From positions 1,860,001-1,924,000 of the forward strand of contig JASGIG010000001.1 of the NCBI GenBank assembly GCA_047602055.1: 64,000 nt of DNA, written 5' to 3'. Within the stretch, counting starts at the first letter, position 1. Every line of letters begins with the position of its first letter. Shown piece by piece: positions 54,185 through 63,726 of the stretch. This DNA comes from JAODBQ01 sp047602055. GTDB lineage: Bacteria > Actinomycetota > Acidimicrobiia > Acidimicrobiales > Ilumatobacteraceae. The notes beneath the pieces are model-generated. The model worked only from the letters and a program-made list of their open reading frames with translations. It was not told the DNA's origin and did not search any database. Made by a program: the position numbers and the translations under genes.

Positions 54185-55611
54185 ACGGCGGCTCGGCCCG
54201 CTGGCGGATGCCGGCGATCCTCGTCGTCCTGCTCGGGATGATCGGGTTGATCGCCGCTGGGGTGTCACGGCCCGATCCGCTCGTGCCGGTGTTCACCTCG
54301 CTCGGCGCGCCGACCACGCCGTTCGTCCCGCAGCTCGACTTCATCACGTCGTCGTGGTTCTGCCCGGGCGTGCCCGCCACGGGTGGCTCGGTGGTCGTCG
54401 CCAACCCCGGTGACGCGCCGCTGTCCGGGCAGATCACCGCGTTCACCGACGGTGGCGCGGCCGCCGTCACCCAGGCGCTCACCGTGCCGCCGCGGGACAC
54501 CGCGACGGTCGACGTCGCCGCGCTGCAATCCGGCGGCACCTACGTCGCCGCGCTCGTCGAGATCACCGGCGGCGGCGGGTTCGTCGAGCAGCGCGCCGTG
54601 GATCCGCTCGGTGCGGCGGTCGCCCCGTGCTCGAACGCGGCGTCGAACCACTGGTACTTCGCCGACGGCTACACGAAGGACGCCAGCACCGAGGACATCG
54701 TCATCACCAACCCGTTCCCGGACGTGGCGATCGTCAACTTCGACCTCGCCACCGCCGAGGGCAATCGCAGCCCGAGCACGCTGCAGGGCTACCCGGTGCC
54801 GGGCCACTCGGTCGCCGTCGTCAAGCTCGACGCGATCGTGCGCGACGACGACTCGGTGGCCGTCGGCGTCACCAGCACGCGGGGGCGGGTGATCGTCGGC
54901 CGTGCCCAGCGCTTCGCCGGGAGCGAGCGTGCCGGCTTCACGATGAGCCTCGGTGCGCCCTCGCTGACGGACCAGGCGTACTTCGCCGACGGCGAGGCCG
55001 GGCAGGGCATCGTCGAGCGCTACAGCGTCTACAACGGCTCCGACCAGGACATCACCGTCCAGGCGGTGTTCCTCGGCGTGCCGATTGCCGCCGACTTCCC
55101 GAACGACGAGCAGTTGACCGTCCCGGCGGGTGGCGTGACGACGTTGAGCACCGCCGACGTCGCCGGCCTGCCGGCCGGCCGGCACGGCGTCGTCTTCTCG
55201 ACGACGTCGGCCGGCTCGATCGCCGTCGAGCGGACGCTCACCCGTCCCGCCGGCGACGGGATCGCCACGACCGTCGTGCTCGGCCAGCCGGCTCGGGCCG
55301 CCGTGCGCCGCTGGAGCATGGCGATCAGCAGCGACCAGGCGGTGGAGAACACGGTGGTGGTCCTCAACGTCGACAACCAGGACGCGCTGGTCACCGTCAA
55401 GGTGCTCGGCACGGGCGGTGAGGTCGCCGTGCCGGGGATGGAGAACCTGACGGTCGCCAAGAACTCGACCGTCGCCCTCACCGTGACGGACCCGTCGGCG
55501 CTCGGACGGCCGTTGGTCGTCGAGAGCTCGTCGCGCATCTACGTCGAGCGGCTGCTGCCTCGCGGCACGGAGCTGCGCGGCCGCTCCGGCTCCTTTGCGT
55601 TGCCGAACTGA
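54181..55611 (+). CDS. exported protein of repeated beta modules (DUF5719-like)
   Basis: A 476-residue protein with an N-terminal helix (MPAILVVLLGMIGLIAAGVS) and then only beta-rich extracytoplasmic sequence. Similar blocks recur, for example SSWFCPGVPATGGSVVVANP, HWYFADGYTKDASTEDIVIT and DQAYFADGEAGQGIVERYSV, each an aromatic strand followed by a glycine turn and a V-x-N-P/N-G strand. This resembles DUF5719 proteins of actinobacteria, known by pattern only. It is translationally coupled to the giant GT2 (GTG 54181 with TGA 54182-54184), so it may be its extracellular partner. Confidence 0.8.
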   Translation: MNGGSARWRMPAILVVLLGMIGLIAAGVSRPDPLVPVFTSLGAPTTPFVPQLDFITSSWFCPGVPATGGSVVVANPGDAPLSGQITAFTDGGAAAVTQALTVPPRDTATVDVAALQSGGTYVAALVEITGGGGFVEQRAVDPLGAAVAPCSNAASNHWYFADGYTKDASTEDIVITNPFPDVAIVNFDLATAEGNRSPSTLQGYPVPGHSVAVVKLDAIVRDDDSVAVGVTSTRGRVIVGRAQRFAGSERAGFTMSLGAPSLTDQAYFADGEAGQGIVERYSVYNGSDQDITVQAVFLGVPIAADFPNDEQLTVPAGGVTTLSTADVAGLPAGRHGVVFSTTSAGSIAVERTLTRPAGDGIATTVVLGQPARAAVRRWSMAISSDQAVENTVVVLNVDNQDALVTVKVLGTGGEVAVPGMENLTVAKNSTVALTVTDPSALGRPLVVESSSRIYVERLLPRGTELRGRSGSFALPN

Positions 55612-55626
55612 TCATGTTCCTGCTTC

Positions 55627-55704
55627 GGTCGCAGCCAAGCTGCTCCCTGCGCCTGCCGTGCTCGCCGCCTCCGCTGCGCTTCGGCGCTCGCCGCGCCTTG
55701 GACG
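55627..55704 (+). repeat. dispersed intergenic repeat, copy B
   Basis: Positions 55627-55695 match copy A (44411-44479) at 63 of 69 positions, and 55657-55704 match copy C inverted at 45 of 48. It starts 15 bp after the stop of the preceding gene and reaches almost to the next start. Confidence 0.75.
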
Positions 55705-55711
55705 TTCGGTG

Positions 55712-56146
55712 ATGATCCAGCTGGTGGTCGCCGTGGGGGTGGTGGCGGCGACGGTCGCCGTCGGCCTGGTGCTGCGCGGCCGGCAGCGGGCCGAGGTGCC
55801 GACGCAGCCGACGTTCGAGGCCCCCGCTCAGCTCGACCGGTCCGACTTCCCGGCGTCCGGGGCGCCGTGGCTCGTCGCCGTGTTCAGCTCGGCGACGTGC
55901 ACGACCTGCGCCGACGTGGTCCGCAAGGCCGAGGTGCTGCGCAGCCGCGACGTCGACGTCGTCGACGTCGAGTACGGCGCGGCCGGCGACCTGCACCGCA
56001 AGTACTCGATCGACGGCGTCCCGATCGTCGTCGTCGCCGATGCCGACGGCGTCGTCCGCAAGCACTTCGTCGGCCCGGTCACCGCCACCGACCTGTGGGC
56101 GGCCTACGCCGACGCCCGCTCAGCGGGCGGGACGCAGGGCGCGTAG
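55712..56146 (+). CDS. membrane-anchored thioredoxin-like protein
   Basis: A 144-residue protein with one N-terminal helix (IQLVVAVGVVAATVAVGLVL) and a thioredoxin fold outside or inside the membrane: PWLVAVFSSATCTTCADVVR carries the redox CTTC, EYGAAGDLHRKYSIDGVPIV has the cis-Pro loop, and GVVRKHFVGPVTATDLWAAY closes the fold. It probably reduces or transfers disulfides. ATG 55712 or the GTG directly before it (55709) is the start. The 3' end overlaps the convergent HTH gene by 27 bp. Confidence 0.87.
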   Translation: MIQLVVAVGVVAATVAVGLVLRGRQRAEVPTQPTFEAPAQLDRSDFPASGAPWLVAVFSSATCTTCADVVRKAEVLRSRDVDVVDVEYGAAGDLHRKYSIDGVPIVVVADADGVVRKHFVGPVTATDLWAAYADARSAGGTQGA

Positions 56147-56680
56147 TCGCTCGATGCGCGGATCGTCGCCGCCGGGGTAGCGGGTGAACGCCCCGACGAC
56201 GCCATCGAGGTCGAGCGACCCGGCCTCGACCATCGCCTCCAGGTCGGCCCAGTCCTTGGTGCGGTCGAGGAACGCCTTGAAGACGGCGGATCGTCGCAGC
56301 CGAGGAACGGGATCTCCCGGCCGGCGAAGGCGTGCACCTTCACGCGGTGTGCCGCTCGACGATGTCGGTCATCGCGCCGGGAAGATCGGGGCGCGCCACC
56401 TCGGCGGGTGCCGTGCCGGGAACCCGGCGGCAAGCCGGAGCGCGCTGACGAGCTCGTCGCCACGTGTGCCCTCGTCGATCGCCGGCCGGGGTCGCACCTC
56501 GACGACCAGCGCCTGCCCGGCCGCCGCGAGGATCCGTTCGAGCACCGGCAGGCTCGGCTGCACCCGCCCGTTCTCGTAGGCGATGATCGTCGCCGGCGAC
56601 GTGCTGGCCAGCTCCGCCGGCCGCCGCCTGGAGACGCCAGCCCGCCGCCGGGCGAGCGTGGTCGCGGCCGCAGGAGTCAC
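56120..56680 (-). pseudogene. XRE-type HTH protein with C-terminal DxTKDWxDLEAM domain, three frameshifts
   Basis: GTG 56680 starts a helix-turn-helix domain (TLARRRAGVSRRRPAELAST, then SPATIIAYENGRVQPSLPVL and ERILAAAGQALVVEVRPRP). The rest lies in changing frames: VARPDLPGAMTDIVERHTA, VKVHAFAGREIPFLGCDD, then AVFKAFLDRTKDWADLEAMV and GDDPRIERLRALRPAR up to TGA 56120. Three single-base losses (about 56397, 56345, 56287) explain it, giving an intact protein of about 187 residues. The C-terminal part resembles the end of AbiEii-type nucleotidyltransferase-like proteins, so a toxin-antitoxin role is conceivable but unproven. A 24-bp palindrome sits 22 bp upstream. Confidence 0.7.
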
Positions 56681-56701
56681 CGGAGGGATTGTTACGAGAC
56701 C

Positions 56702-56725
56702 GCCGGTATCAGATCTGATACCGGC
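56702..56725. promoter_or_regulatory. perfect 24-bp palindrome, probable operator of the HTH gene
   Basis: The half GCCGGTATCAGA is followed directly by its exact reverse complement TCTGATACCGGC. It lies 22 bp before GTG 56680 of a gene encoding a DNA-binding HTH protein, the usual position for autoregulation. Confidence 0.7.
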
Positions 56726-56774
56726 CATCGAGAAGCACTGTTGGGCGGTACCCGCAACGACGCAATGGCCCGGC

Positions 56775-57032
56775 TCAGATGACGGCGCGGCCGCCATGCT
56801 TGGCGAGCTCTGCGGCGACGATCGCGAGGTTCCGCTCCCAGACATCGGCGGGAGTCGGCGGCAGGATCGGCTCCCAGAGCGGCATGCCGAAGCCGAGCAT
56901 GCACACGCCCGATCCCGCCGACGGCCCGGATCGCGGCCTCGGCAGGACCATCACCGGCGCCGACCCCTCGAACGGGAGCAGCGGCCAGTCGACGTATGCC
57001 GGCCGGCGCAGGTCTGATGCGCCGTCCGGCAC
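56775..57032 (-). CDS. small hypothetical, possibly frameshifted
   Basis: An 85-codon frame directly downstream of ftsH. Its ends look coding: RRPAYVDWPLLPFEGSAPVM and later FGMPLWEPILPPTPADVWER plus NLAIVAAELAKHGGRAVI. The middle (PRPRSGPSAGSG) is poor, while another frame there gives EAAIRAVGGIG, so a pair of compensating shifts is likely. I recognise no family. The upstream end may lie beyond 57032 inside the intergenic stretch. The call is tentative. Confidence 0.4.
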   Translation of the reverse strand: MPDGASDLRRPAYVDWPLLPFEGSAPVMVLPRPRSGPSAGSGVCMLGFGMPLWEPILPPTPADVWERNLAIVAAELAKHGGRAVI

Positions 57033-57047
57033 GGCGCTGGCCGCTCG

Positions 57048-59033
<1,986 letters not shown>

Positions 59034-59041
59034 GGTGGGTA

Positions 59042-59047
59042 ACTCTA
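59042..59047 (-). promoter_or_regulatory. TAGAGT -10 box of ftsH
   Basis: On the minus strand TAGAGT ends 8 nt before ATG 59033. Confidence 0.45.
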
Positions 59048-59082
59048 CGGGCGGCATCCACCACCGGTGCCGGCGCGGCCCG

Positions 59083-59088
59083 TACGGT
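59083..59088 (+). promoter_or_regulatory. TACGGT -10 box of the DUF3499 gene
   Basis: TACGGT ends 8 nt before GTG 59097, and faces the ftsH promoter across 35 bp. Confidence 0.4.
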
Positions 59089-59096
59089 TGCGGCCC

Positions 59097-59312
59097 GTGC
59101 AACGACAGTGCTCCCGCCCGGGGTGCGCCGAGCCCGCGACGGTGACCCTGACGTACCAGTACGGCCGGGCCCAGGTGTGGCTCGACGATCTCACCGGCGA
59201 GCGCGAGCCGCACGGCTACGACCTGTGCGACCGCCACAGCGCCAAGCTGTCGGTGCCCAACGGTTGGCGTCTCGAAGATCGCCGCCGCCCCGGCCTACGC
59301 CTCGCCGGCTGA
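59097..59312 (+). CDS. DUF3499 family protein
   Basis: A 71-residue small protein of the actinobacterial DUF3499 family, recognised by RQCSRPGCAEPATVTLTYQY and EPHGYDLCDRHSAKLSVPNG plus a final W. The three Cys and the His of CDRH probably bind zinc. GTG 59097 gives the family-like N-terminus (VQRQCSRPGC). Its function is unknown. It is divergent from ftsH with a 63-bp gap. Confidence 0.88.
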   Translation: MQRQCSRPGCAEPATVTLTYQYGRAQVWLDDLTGEREPHGYDLCDRHSAKLSVPNGWRLEDRRRPGLRLAG

Positions 59313-59324
59313 CCGCGCTCGTCC

Positions 59325-60227
59325 TCACTGGGCGGCGCTGCGCTGAGCGAACGAGTTGTCCAGTGCGATGAGCGCGGCGTCGCTCATCGCGTCAGCCTGT
59401 TGGACGCTGCGCAACGGCCCACGCTCGGTGGCGGTGGACGCCTCCCACGGCACGACCGGATCGAGTTCGACGAGCACGGTGCCTCCGCTCGGCCACACCC
59501 GCTGCTGCCCCTGCCAGAGGAACCAGTTCGTTCCCGTGCGCGTGCCAGCGGGCGCGGCGCGCAGCCCGGTCGCTCTCGAGATTCGTCCTGCGACGGTCGT
59601 CGCATCACCTGTGCCGAACCAGCCGACGAAGCTGTTCGGGGAGTGCACGTGCAGCGTCAGCAACGGGTGCACCTTGGCGGTGAGCTCCATGAGCGCTCGC
59701 GACTCCGGCTGGGCCACGCGGTAGCCGTCGGTGTTGAGGTCGACGCCGGCCGCGTTGTAGCGGCTGAATGCCGCGTAGCCGTCCGGGTTCAGCGTCGGGA
59801 TCAGCCACACCCCGACGTTGTGCCATGTGGCTCGGCGCACCGCGTGCGTGAACACGATCGGAGTGCACTCGTTGCCGTGTACCTGCCCGACCACCAGGAC
59901 CTGCGGGCCGGCGTCGGGACCCCAGTGCTCCGCCCAGATCGGGCGGCCCTGAAGCGACGTCCCGATGACCAGTGTGGAGGCCGGGTTCTGACCCGGCGCA
60001 AGTGCCAGGCCTCCGCCCGCGGGGTCGTCGCAGCGTCCTGAGGGGTAGACGGGCAGCGGGTACGACGGGACGTGGAGGCGGACGGCCGGAGAATCCGCCG
60101 TGGCGCCATCGTCGATCGAGGATCCATCGGCCCGAGCCGAGGTGTGGCTCGCGGTGACGCTCGCGCAGAGGACGCCGATCGCAACCGCGCTCCCGCGCAT
60201 CATGCGCCACCACCTGCGTCTTGCCAC
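59325..60227 (-). CDS. secreted M14 family zinc carboxypeptidase
   Basis: About 300 residues. The N-terminal stretch MMRGSAVAIGVLCASVTASH looks like a signal peptide cleaved near SARADG. The zinc site is VVGQVHGNECTPIV (HxxE) with the third ligand His in LLTLHVHSPNSFVGW, and NPDGYAAFSRYNAAGVDLNT carries the substrate Arg/Asn region. VLVELDPVVPWEA may hold the catalytic Glu. It is predicted to trim peptides or murein stems outside the cell. GTG 60227 is the longest start; ATG 60203 would give a neater signal peptide. Confidence 0.88.
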   Translation of the reverse strand: MARRRWWRMMRGSAVAIGVLCASVTASHTSARADGSSIDDGATADSPAVRLHVPSYPLPVYPSGRCDDPAGGGLALAPGQNPASTLVIGTSLQGRPIWAEHWGPDAGPQVLVVGQVHGNECTPIVFTHAVRRATWHNVGVWLIPTLNPDGYAAFSRYNAAGVDLNTDGYRVAQPESRALMELTAKVHPLLTLHVHSPNSFVGWFGTGDATTVAGRISRATGLRAAPAGTRTGTNWFLWQGQQRVWPSGGTVLVELDPVVPWEASTATERGPLRSVQQADAMSDAALIALDNSFAQRSAAQ

Positions 60228-60264
60228 TCGTTCCCGCCGATCGCCCCGCTCGTCGATCGTGGAA

Positions 60265-60353
60265 TGCTACGGATAAGTAGCAGCAATCCCAAGCGGATCA
60301 GGTAGGGCCGAGGCGGTCGGTGCTACGGATGAGTCTGTAGACGTTTCCGTAGC
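60265..60353. promoter_or_regulatory. three copies of GCTACGGA before the XRE/ImmA-like pair
   Basis: TGCTACGGATAAGT (60265-60278) and TGCTACGGATGAGT (60321-60334) differ at one base, and TCCGTAGC (60346-60353) is the inverted core. The first copy also forms the palindrome GCTACGGATAAGTAGC. The sites lie 20-110 bp before the XRE gene and are candidate operators. Confidence 0.65.
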
Positions 60354-60372
60354 GCCCCGCTGAGATCGGGCG

Positions 60373-60677
60373 GTGGCACTCAGCCTGCAGCAGCGTCTCG
60401 GCCGGAACCTCCGGCGTCTGCGCACGGAACGCCGCTTGTCGCAGGAGGAGTTCGCCGACCTGTTGAGGATCCATCGGACCTACGTCGGTGGTCTGGAGCG
60501 CGGGGAGCGAAATCCGAGCCTGCAAGTGGTCGAGCGACTCGCGGCCGCAGCGAGATCGAGCCGCTGGTGCTGCTCCAGGACGAGGATGTGCCGGTCTTGC
60601 GCGCCGCAGCTGCCGGCCCCGTGGGTGACGTCGACACGCGGGGCCTCGCGCCGCGGCGTCCACGCCCGCGTGCCTGA
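60373..60677 (+). pseudogene. XRE-family HTH regulator with one frameshift
   Basis: A short Cro/CI-type regulator. LGRNLRRLRTERRLSQEEFA, then DLLRIHRTYVGGLERGERNP and SLQVVERLAAAA is a complete HTH domain of about 60 residues. At about 60549-60553 one missing base shifts the frame; the corrected continuation reads EIEPLVLLQDEDVPVLRAAA and ends at TGA 60677, giving about 100 residues. Read without correction it ends at 60693 in Cys/Arg-rich sequence. It precedes a putative ImmA/IrrE peptidase by 12 bp. GTG 60373 is the start. Confidence 0.8.
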
Positions 60678-60689
60678 GCTCGTGCAACG

Positions 60690-61131
60690 GTGATCGAGGG
60701 CACCGCCGCGGCGGACGACGGGCGGTGGAACCCGTGGCAGGCGTTGCGGACGCGCGCTCGCATCGAGCTGCGCTTCGCCGAGCTCGGGGGCGCCCGCGGT
60801 CTCTGGCAGCGGGACGCGGCCGGCGACATCATCGTGCTCGACGTGGGTCTCGACCGGCGGGCTCGGCGCTGCGTGCTCGCCCACGAGTTGGTCCATGCCG
60901 AGCGGGGGATCGGCCACGGGGCGGCGAGCTCGGCGACCATGCAGCGAGAGGAGGAGTTGGTCCGGCGGGAGGTGGCGCGACGGCTCGTCCCGGAACGGTC
61001 GCTCAGAGGCTCCGGCCGAGCGCCTGGCCGATCTCGGCGAGGCCCTCACCGCCCGGCAGGTCGTCGAGGAGTACGACGTGGACAGCGAGGTTGCCGAGAC
61101 AGCGCTCAACCTCTTGGCGTGGAGTGGGTAG
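60690..61131 (+). pseudogene. ImmA/IrrE-family metallopeptidase-like protein with one frameshift
   Basis: About 146 residues. DIIVLDVGLDRRARRCVLAH runs into the zinc motif HELVH (AHELVHAERGIGHG), the signature of ImmA/IrrE-type peptidases, which cleave or inactivate XRE repressors. A shift at about 61004-61008 is followed by EAPAERLADLGEALTARQVV and DVDSEVAETALNLLAW, ending at TAG 61131. The XRE gene directly upstream supports a repressor-antirepressor pair. The first gene's frameshift and this one could both be consensus errors. Confidence 0.75.
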
Positions 61132-61228
61132 GGGCGAGTCGGAAAGCGCCCCGGCAGGGGACGGTTCTTCGGGATCAGCTCGGAGAGCAAGCTACCCTTA
61201 CGGCTGAAGAAAAGAAAGCCTTGCAGCC

Positions 61229-61251
61229 GGGAGGCAACGAGAGGGCCTCCC
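61229..61251 (+). promoter_or_regulatory. 7-bp hairpin touching the M20 start codon
   Basis: GGGAGGC (61229-61235) and GCCTCCC (61245-61251) pair across 9 nt and end directly at ATG 61252. It could hide the ribosome site or be a terminator of the preceding genes; ATG 61270 may then be the real start. Confidence 0.4.
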
Positions 61252-62327
61252 ATGGTAGCGCCGGCGAACATGACGACGACCGGCACCGACGAGCTCAAGC
61301 GGCGGGCCCGCGCCGCGATCGAGGCGTGGGGGAGTCGGCTGATCGACCTGTCGCACGATCTGCACGCTCATCCGGAGCTGGCCTGGAACGAGCACCGCAG
61401 CGCTCGGGCGTGTGCGGCGCTGGTCACCGAGGCCGGGATGGCCACGACGGTCGGCGTGCACGGGCTGCCGACGGCGTTCCGGGGCGACGCGGGCGGCGAC
61501 GGCCCGCTGATCGCGGTGTGCTGCGAGTACGACGCGCTGCCCGACCTCGGCCACGCGTCCGCGCACAACGTCATCGCCGCGGCCGGCGTCGGCGCGGCGA
61601 TCGGCCTTGCCGCCGTCGCCGACCTCGCGCCGTTGCGGGTCCGTGTCCTGGGAACCCCCGCCGAGGAGGACACCGGCGGCAAGATCGATCTGCTCGCTGA
61701 CGGTGCGTTCGACGGCGCGACGGCCGCGCTGATGGTCCACGCCTACGCCCTCGACGTGGGCGAGTTCGTCTCCTACTCGGCCGACGACCTCACCGTCCGC
61801 TGCGCCAGCCGTGCCGATCTCCCGGCGATCGTCGCCGCGATCGAATGCGGCGCGTGCCACGGCGCCCGACGGTGTCGTCGTGCGCGTCCCGGTTCCGGTC
61901 GACGATGCCGCGGCCCTGGTCGCGGTGCGCACGGTCACCACCGACCTGCTCGATGCCGGCCGTGCAGCTCGTCGCCTCGGCGGTGGCGGCGGTGCCGGGG
62001 ACGACGGTCGCCGGCACCGGCGACCGCTGCTACAGCGCGTTCGACGGTGACGGCGCACTCGCTGCCGCGTACCGGCGCAACGCCGAGGCGCTGGGACGCG
62101 GACCGTTCCACGCCGGGCGCGCCGATGCCTGCACCGACATGGGCAACGTCTCGCTGGTGATCCCGTCGCTGCACGCGATGGTGGCGATCGGCGACGCCTT
62201 CCCGCACACACCCGAGTTCGAGGCGTGCGCCGCCTCGCCGGCCGCCGACCGGGCCGTCGTCGACGCGGCGATCGCGATGGCCTGGACGGGGATCGACGTG
62301 GCTCGCGCCGGCCTCGGCCGATCCTGA
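61252..62327 (+). pseudogene. M20 family amidohydrolase, internally deleted and frameshifted
   Basis: The first 170 codons match an M20 dipeptidase/aminoacylase: LIDLSHDLHAHPELAWNEHR, CCEYDALPDLGHASAHNVIA, LGTPAEEDTGGKIDLLADGA and MVHAYALDVGEFVSYSADDL. At LTVR (about 61800) the lid domain, which should start with a HGKAAHA-like motif, is missing and the sequence resumes with CASRADLPAIVAAIE. Two shifts follow (about 61852 and 61965), with APDGVVVRVPVPVDDAAALV in one frame and YSAFDGDGALAAAYRRNAEA plus DMGNVSLVIPSLHAMVAIGD in the last. Roughly 80-90 residues are lost. An active enzyme is unlikely unless the assembly is wrong. Confidence 0.8.
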
Positions 62328-62925
62328 TCAGCCCGACGTCGGCACGTTCGCCGTGACCACGGTCTCGTTGTAGACGAACGTGCCACCGCACCAGCGTGGC
62401 AGCGGGAACGAGCGGGCGGCGATCGACAACAGGCCGGCGTCACGGCACATCGCCACGAGGTCGGCCGCGTCCAGGAAGCGGACGTGCGTCGCATCGCTGG
62501 CGAAGCCGCGCTCCTGCGGGCAGATCAGCACCACCCGGCCTCCCGGGCGCAGCCGCGGGAGCCACGTGTCGAGGAGCGCGCGACCGGTGTCGGTGTCGAG
62601 GTGCTCGAGCACGTGGGCGCACAGCAGGGTGTCGAAGTCGCGTCGGCCGGCGGGGGAGCTCGTCGGGGACGTAGGCGTCGAGGCCGGCGGCGCGGGCCAT
62701 CGCCACGGCGTCGGCGTTGGGGTCGACGCCCGTGCCGCGGCCGTCGAGGAACGCGAGGTTCCGGCCGATGCCGCAGCCGACGTCGAGCACCCGGCCGCGG
62801 CACAGCCGCCGGGCGTTCCAGCGATACGGGTTGGGCACGTAGCGCTTCCAACGGGCGCCCGACAGACGGGACAGCCGCTCGGCGTAGGCCGCGTCCGTGG
62901 ACGACGGCGGGGGGGCGGGGGGCAC
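62328..62925 (-). pseudogene. class I SAM-dependent methyltransferase with one frameshift
   Basis: About 199 residues. The SAM motif RGRVLDVGCGIGRNLAFLDG and GTGVDPNADAVAMARAAGLD are in the first frame. After one extra C in a run of five (about 62653-62657) the sequence continues AGRRDFDTLLCAHVLEHLDT, LPRLRPGGRVVLICPQERGF and FARSFPLPRWCGGTFVYNE-like text up to TGA 62328. This is the layout of UbiE/COQ5-type methyltransferases (Methyltransf_11/23). GTG 62925 is the start. The stop codon abuts that of the convergent M20 gene. The substrate is unknown. Confidence 0.82.
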
Positions 62926-62942
62926 CGCCGCGACTGTACCGG

Positions 62943-62948
62943 TAGCGT
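62943..62948 (+). promoter_or_regulatory. TAGCGT -10 box of the CPBP gene
   Basis: TAGCGT ends 9 nt before ATG 62958 in the 32-bp gap to the divergent methyltransferase. Confidence 0.4.
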
Positions 62949-62957
62949 GTCGGGCCG

Positions 62958-63689
62958 ATGCCCGAGACCAAGCCGTTGCTGGCGCGCCCGGGGCGAGGCA
63001 ACGAGGGCATCGACATCCGCACCGCGTCGTTGGTCTGGCTGCTCACGTGGCTGGTCGGCAACCTGCTCGGCAGCCTGATCGTCACGGTCGGCGGCGGGGG
63101 CGGCGGCGACAGCGCCCCGCTGTGGGTCAACGTCGTCGGCGCGGTGTGCCTGTGGGTGCCGATGCTCGCCGGGCTCTGGTACCTGTCCGATCGCCTCGGC
63201 AGCGGCAACATCGCACGCGACCTCAACCTGCGCTTCCAGCCGATCGACCTCGTCGGCATCGCCGTCGGCGTGCTCTCCCAGCTCGTCCTGCTGCGCCTGC
63301 TGTACTGGCCGCTGGAGCAGTGGTGGCCGAACACGTTCGGGCGCGACCGGGTCGAGCAGAGCGCCCGTGACCTGTCCGACGCGGCGCACGGCGGCTGGTA
63401 CGTCCTGCTCGTGTTCGTCGTCGTCATCGGTGCGCCGATCGTCGAGGAGCTGATGTACCGCGGCCTGCTGCAGGGCGCGTTCACCCGCCGGCTCGACGAC
63501 GTCGTCGGCGTCGTGCTCGTGGCCGCGTGGTTCGCGCTCATCCACTTCCGGCCCGTCGAGTACCCGGGCCTGTTCGTCTTCGGCCTGGTCCTCGGGGTGT
63601 GCGCACTGCGCACTCGGCGACTGGGGATGAGCGTCCTGACGCACATGGCGTTCAACGCCACGGGCCTGATCCTGGTGGTTGGCAAGTGA
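62958..63689 (+). CDS. CPBP-family intramembrane glutamic/metal endopeptidase
   Basis: A 243-residue polytopic membrane protein. About six helices are visible (ASLVWLLTWLVGNLLGSLIV, WVNVVGAVCLWVPMLAGLWY, WYVLLVFVVVIGAPIVEELM and others). The CPBP motifs are EELMYRGLLQG, FALIHFRPVEYP and LTHMAFNATG, with the Glu pair and both His in place. The fold is that of Rce1-like proteases; bacterial substrates are mostly unknown. ATG 62958 is preferred. Confidence 0.92.
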   Translation: MPETKPLLARPGRGNEGIDIRTASLVWLLTWLVGNLLGSLIVTVGGGGGGDSAPLWVNVVGAVCLWVPMLAGLWYLSDRLGSGNIARDLNLRFQPIDLVGIAVGVLSQLVLLRLLYWPLEQWWPNTFGRDRVEQSARDLSDAAHGGWYVLLVFVVVIGAPIVEELMYRGLLQGAFTRRLDDVVGVVLVAAWFALIHFRPVEYPGLFVFGLVLGVCALRTRRLGMSVLTHMAFNATGLILVVGK

Positions 63690-63726
63690 CGGTTCGGCGT
63701 CACACCCGGGTGGAAGGATCTCGCCC

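Noticed and set aside
50786..54268. 1160-codon minus-strand frame opposite the GT2/membrane gene
   Set aside because: Its translation is Arg/Gly/His-rich with no motif, as expected for antisense of a high-GC gene with biased third positions; the plus-strand protein has clear GT2 motifs and helices.
61132..61251. Possible riboswitch upstream of the M20 gene
   Set aside because: The AG-rich stretch and a 7-bp hairpin do not match the core of any riboswitch class I could recall, so only the hairpin was recorded.
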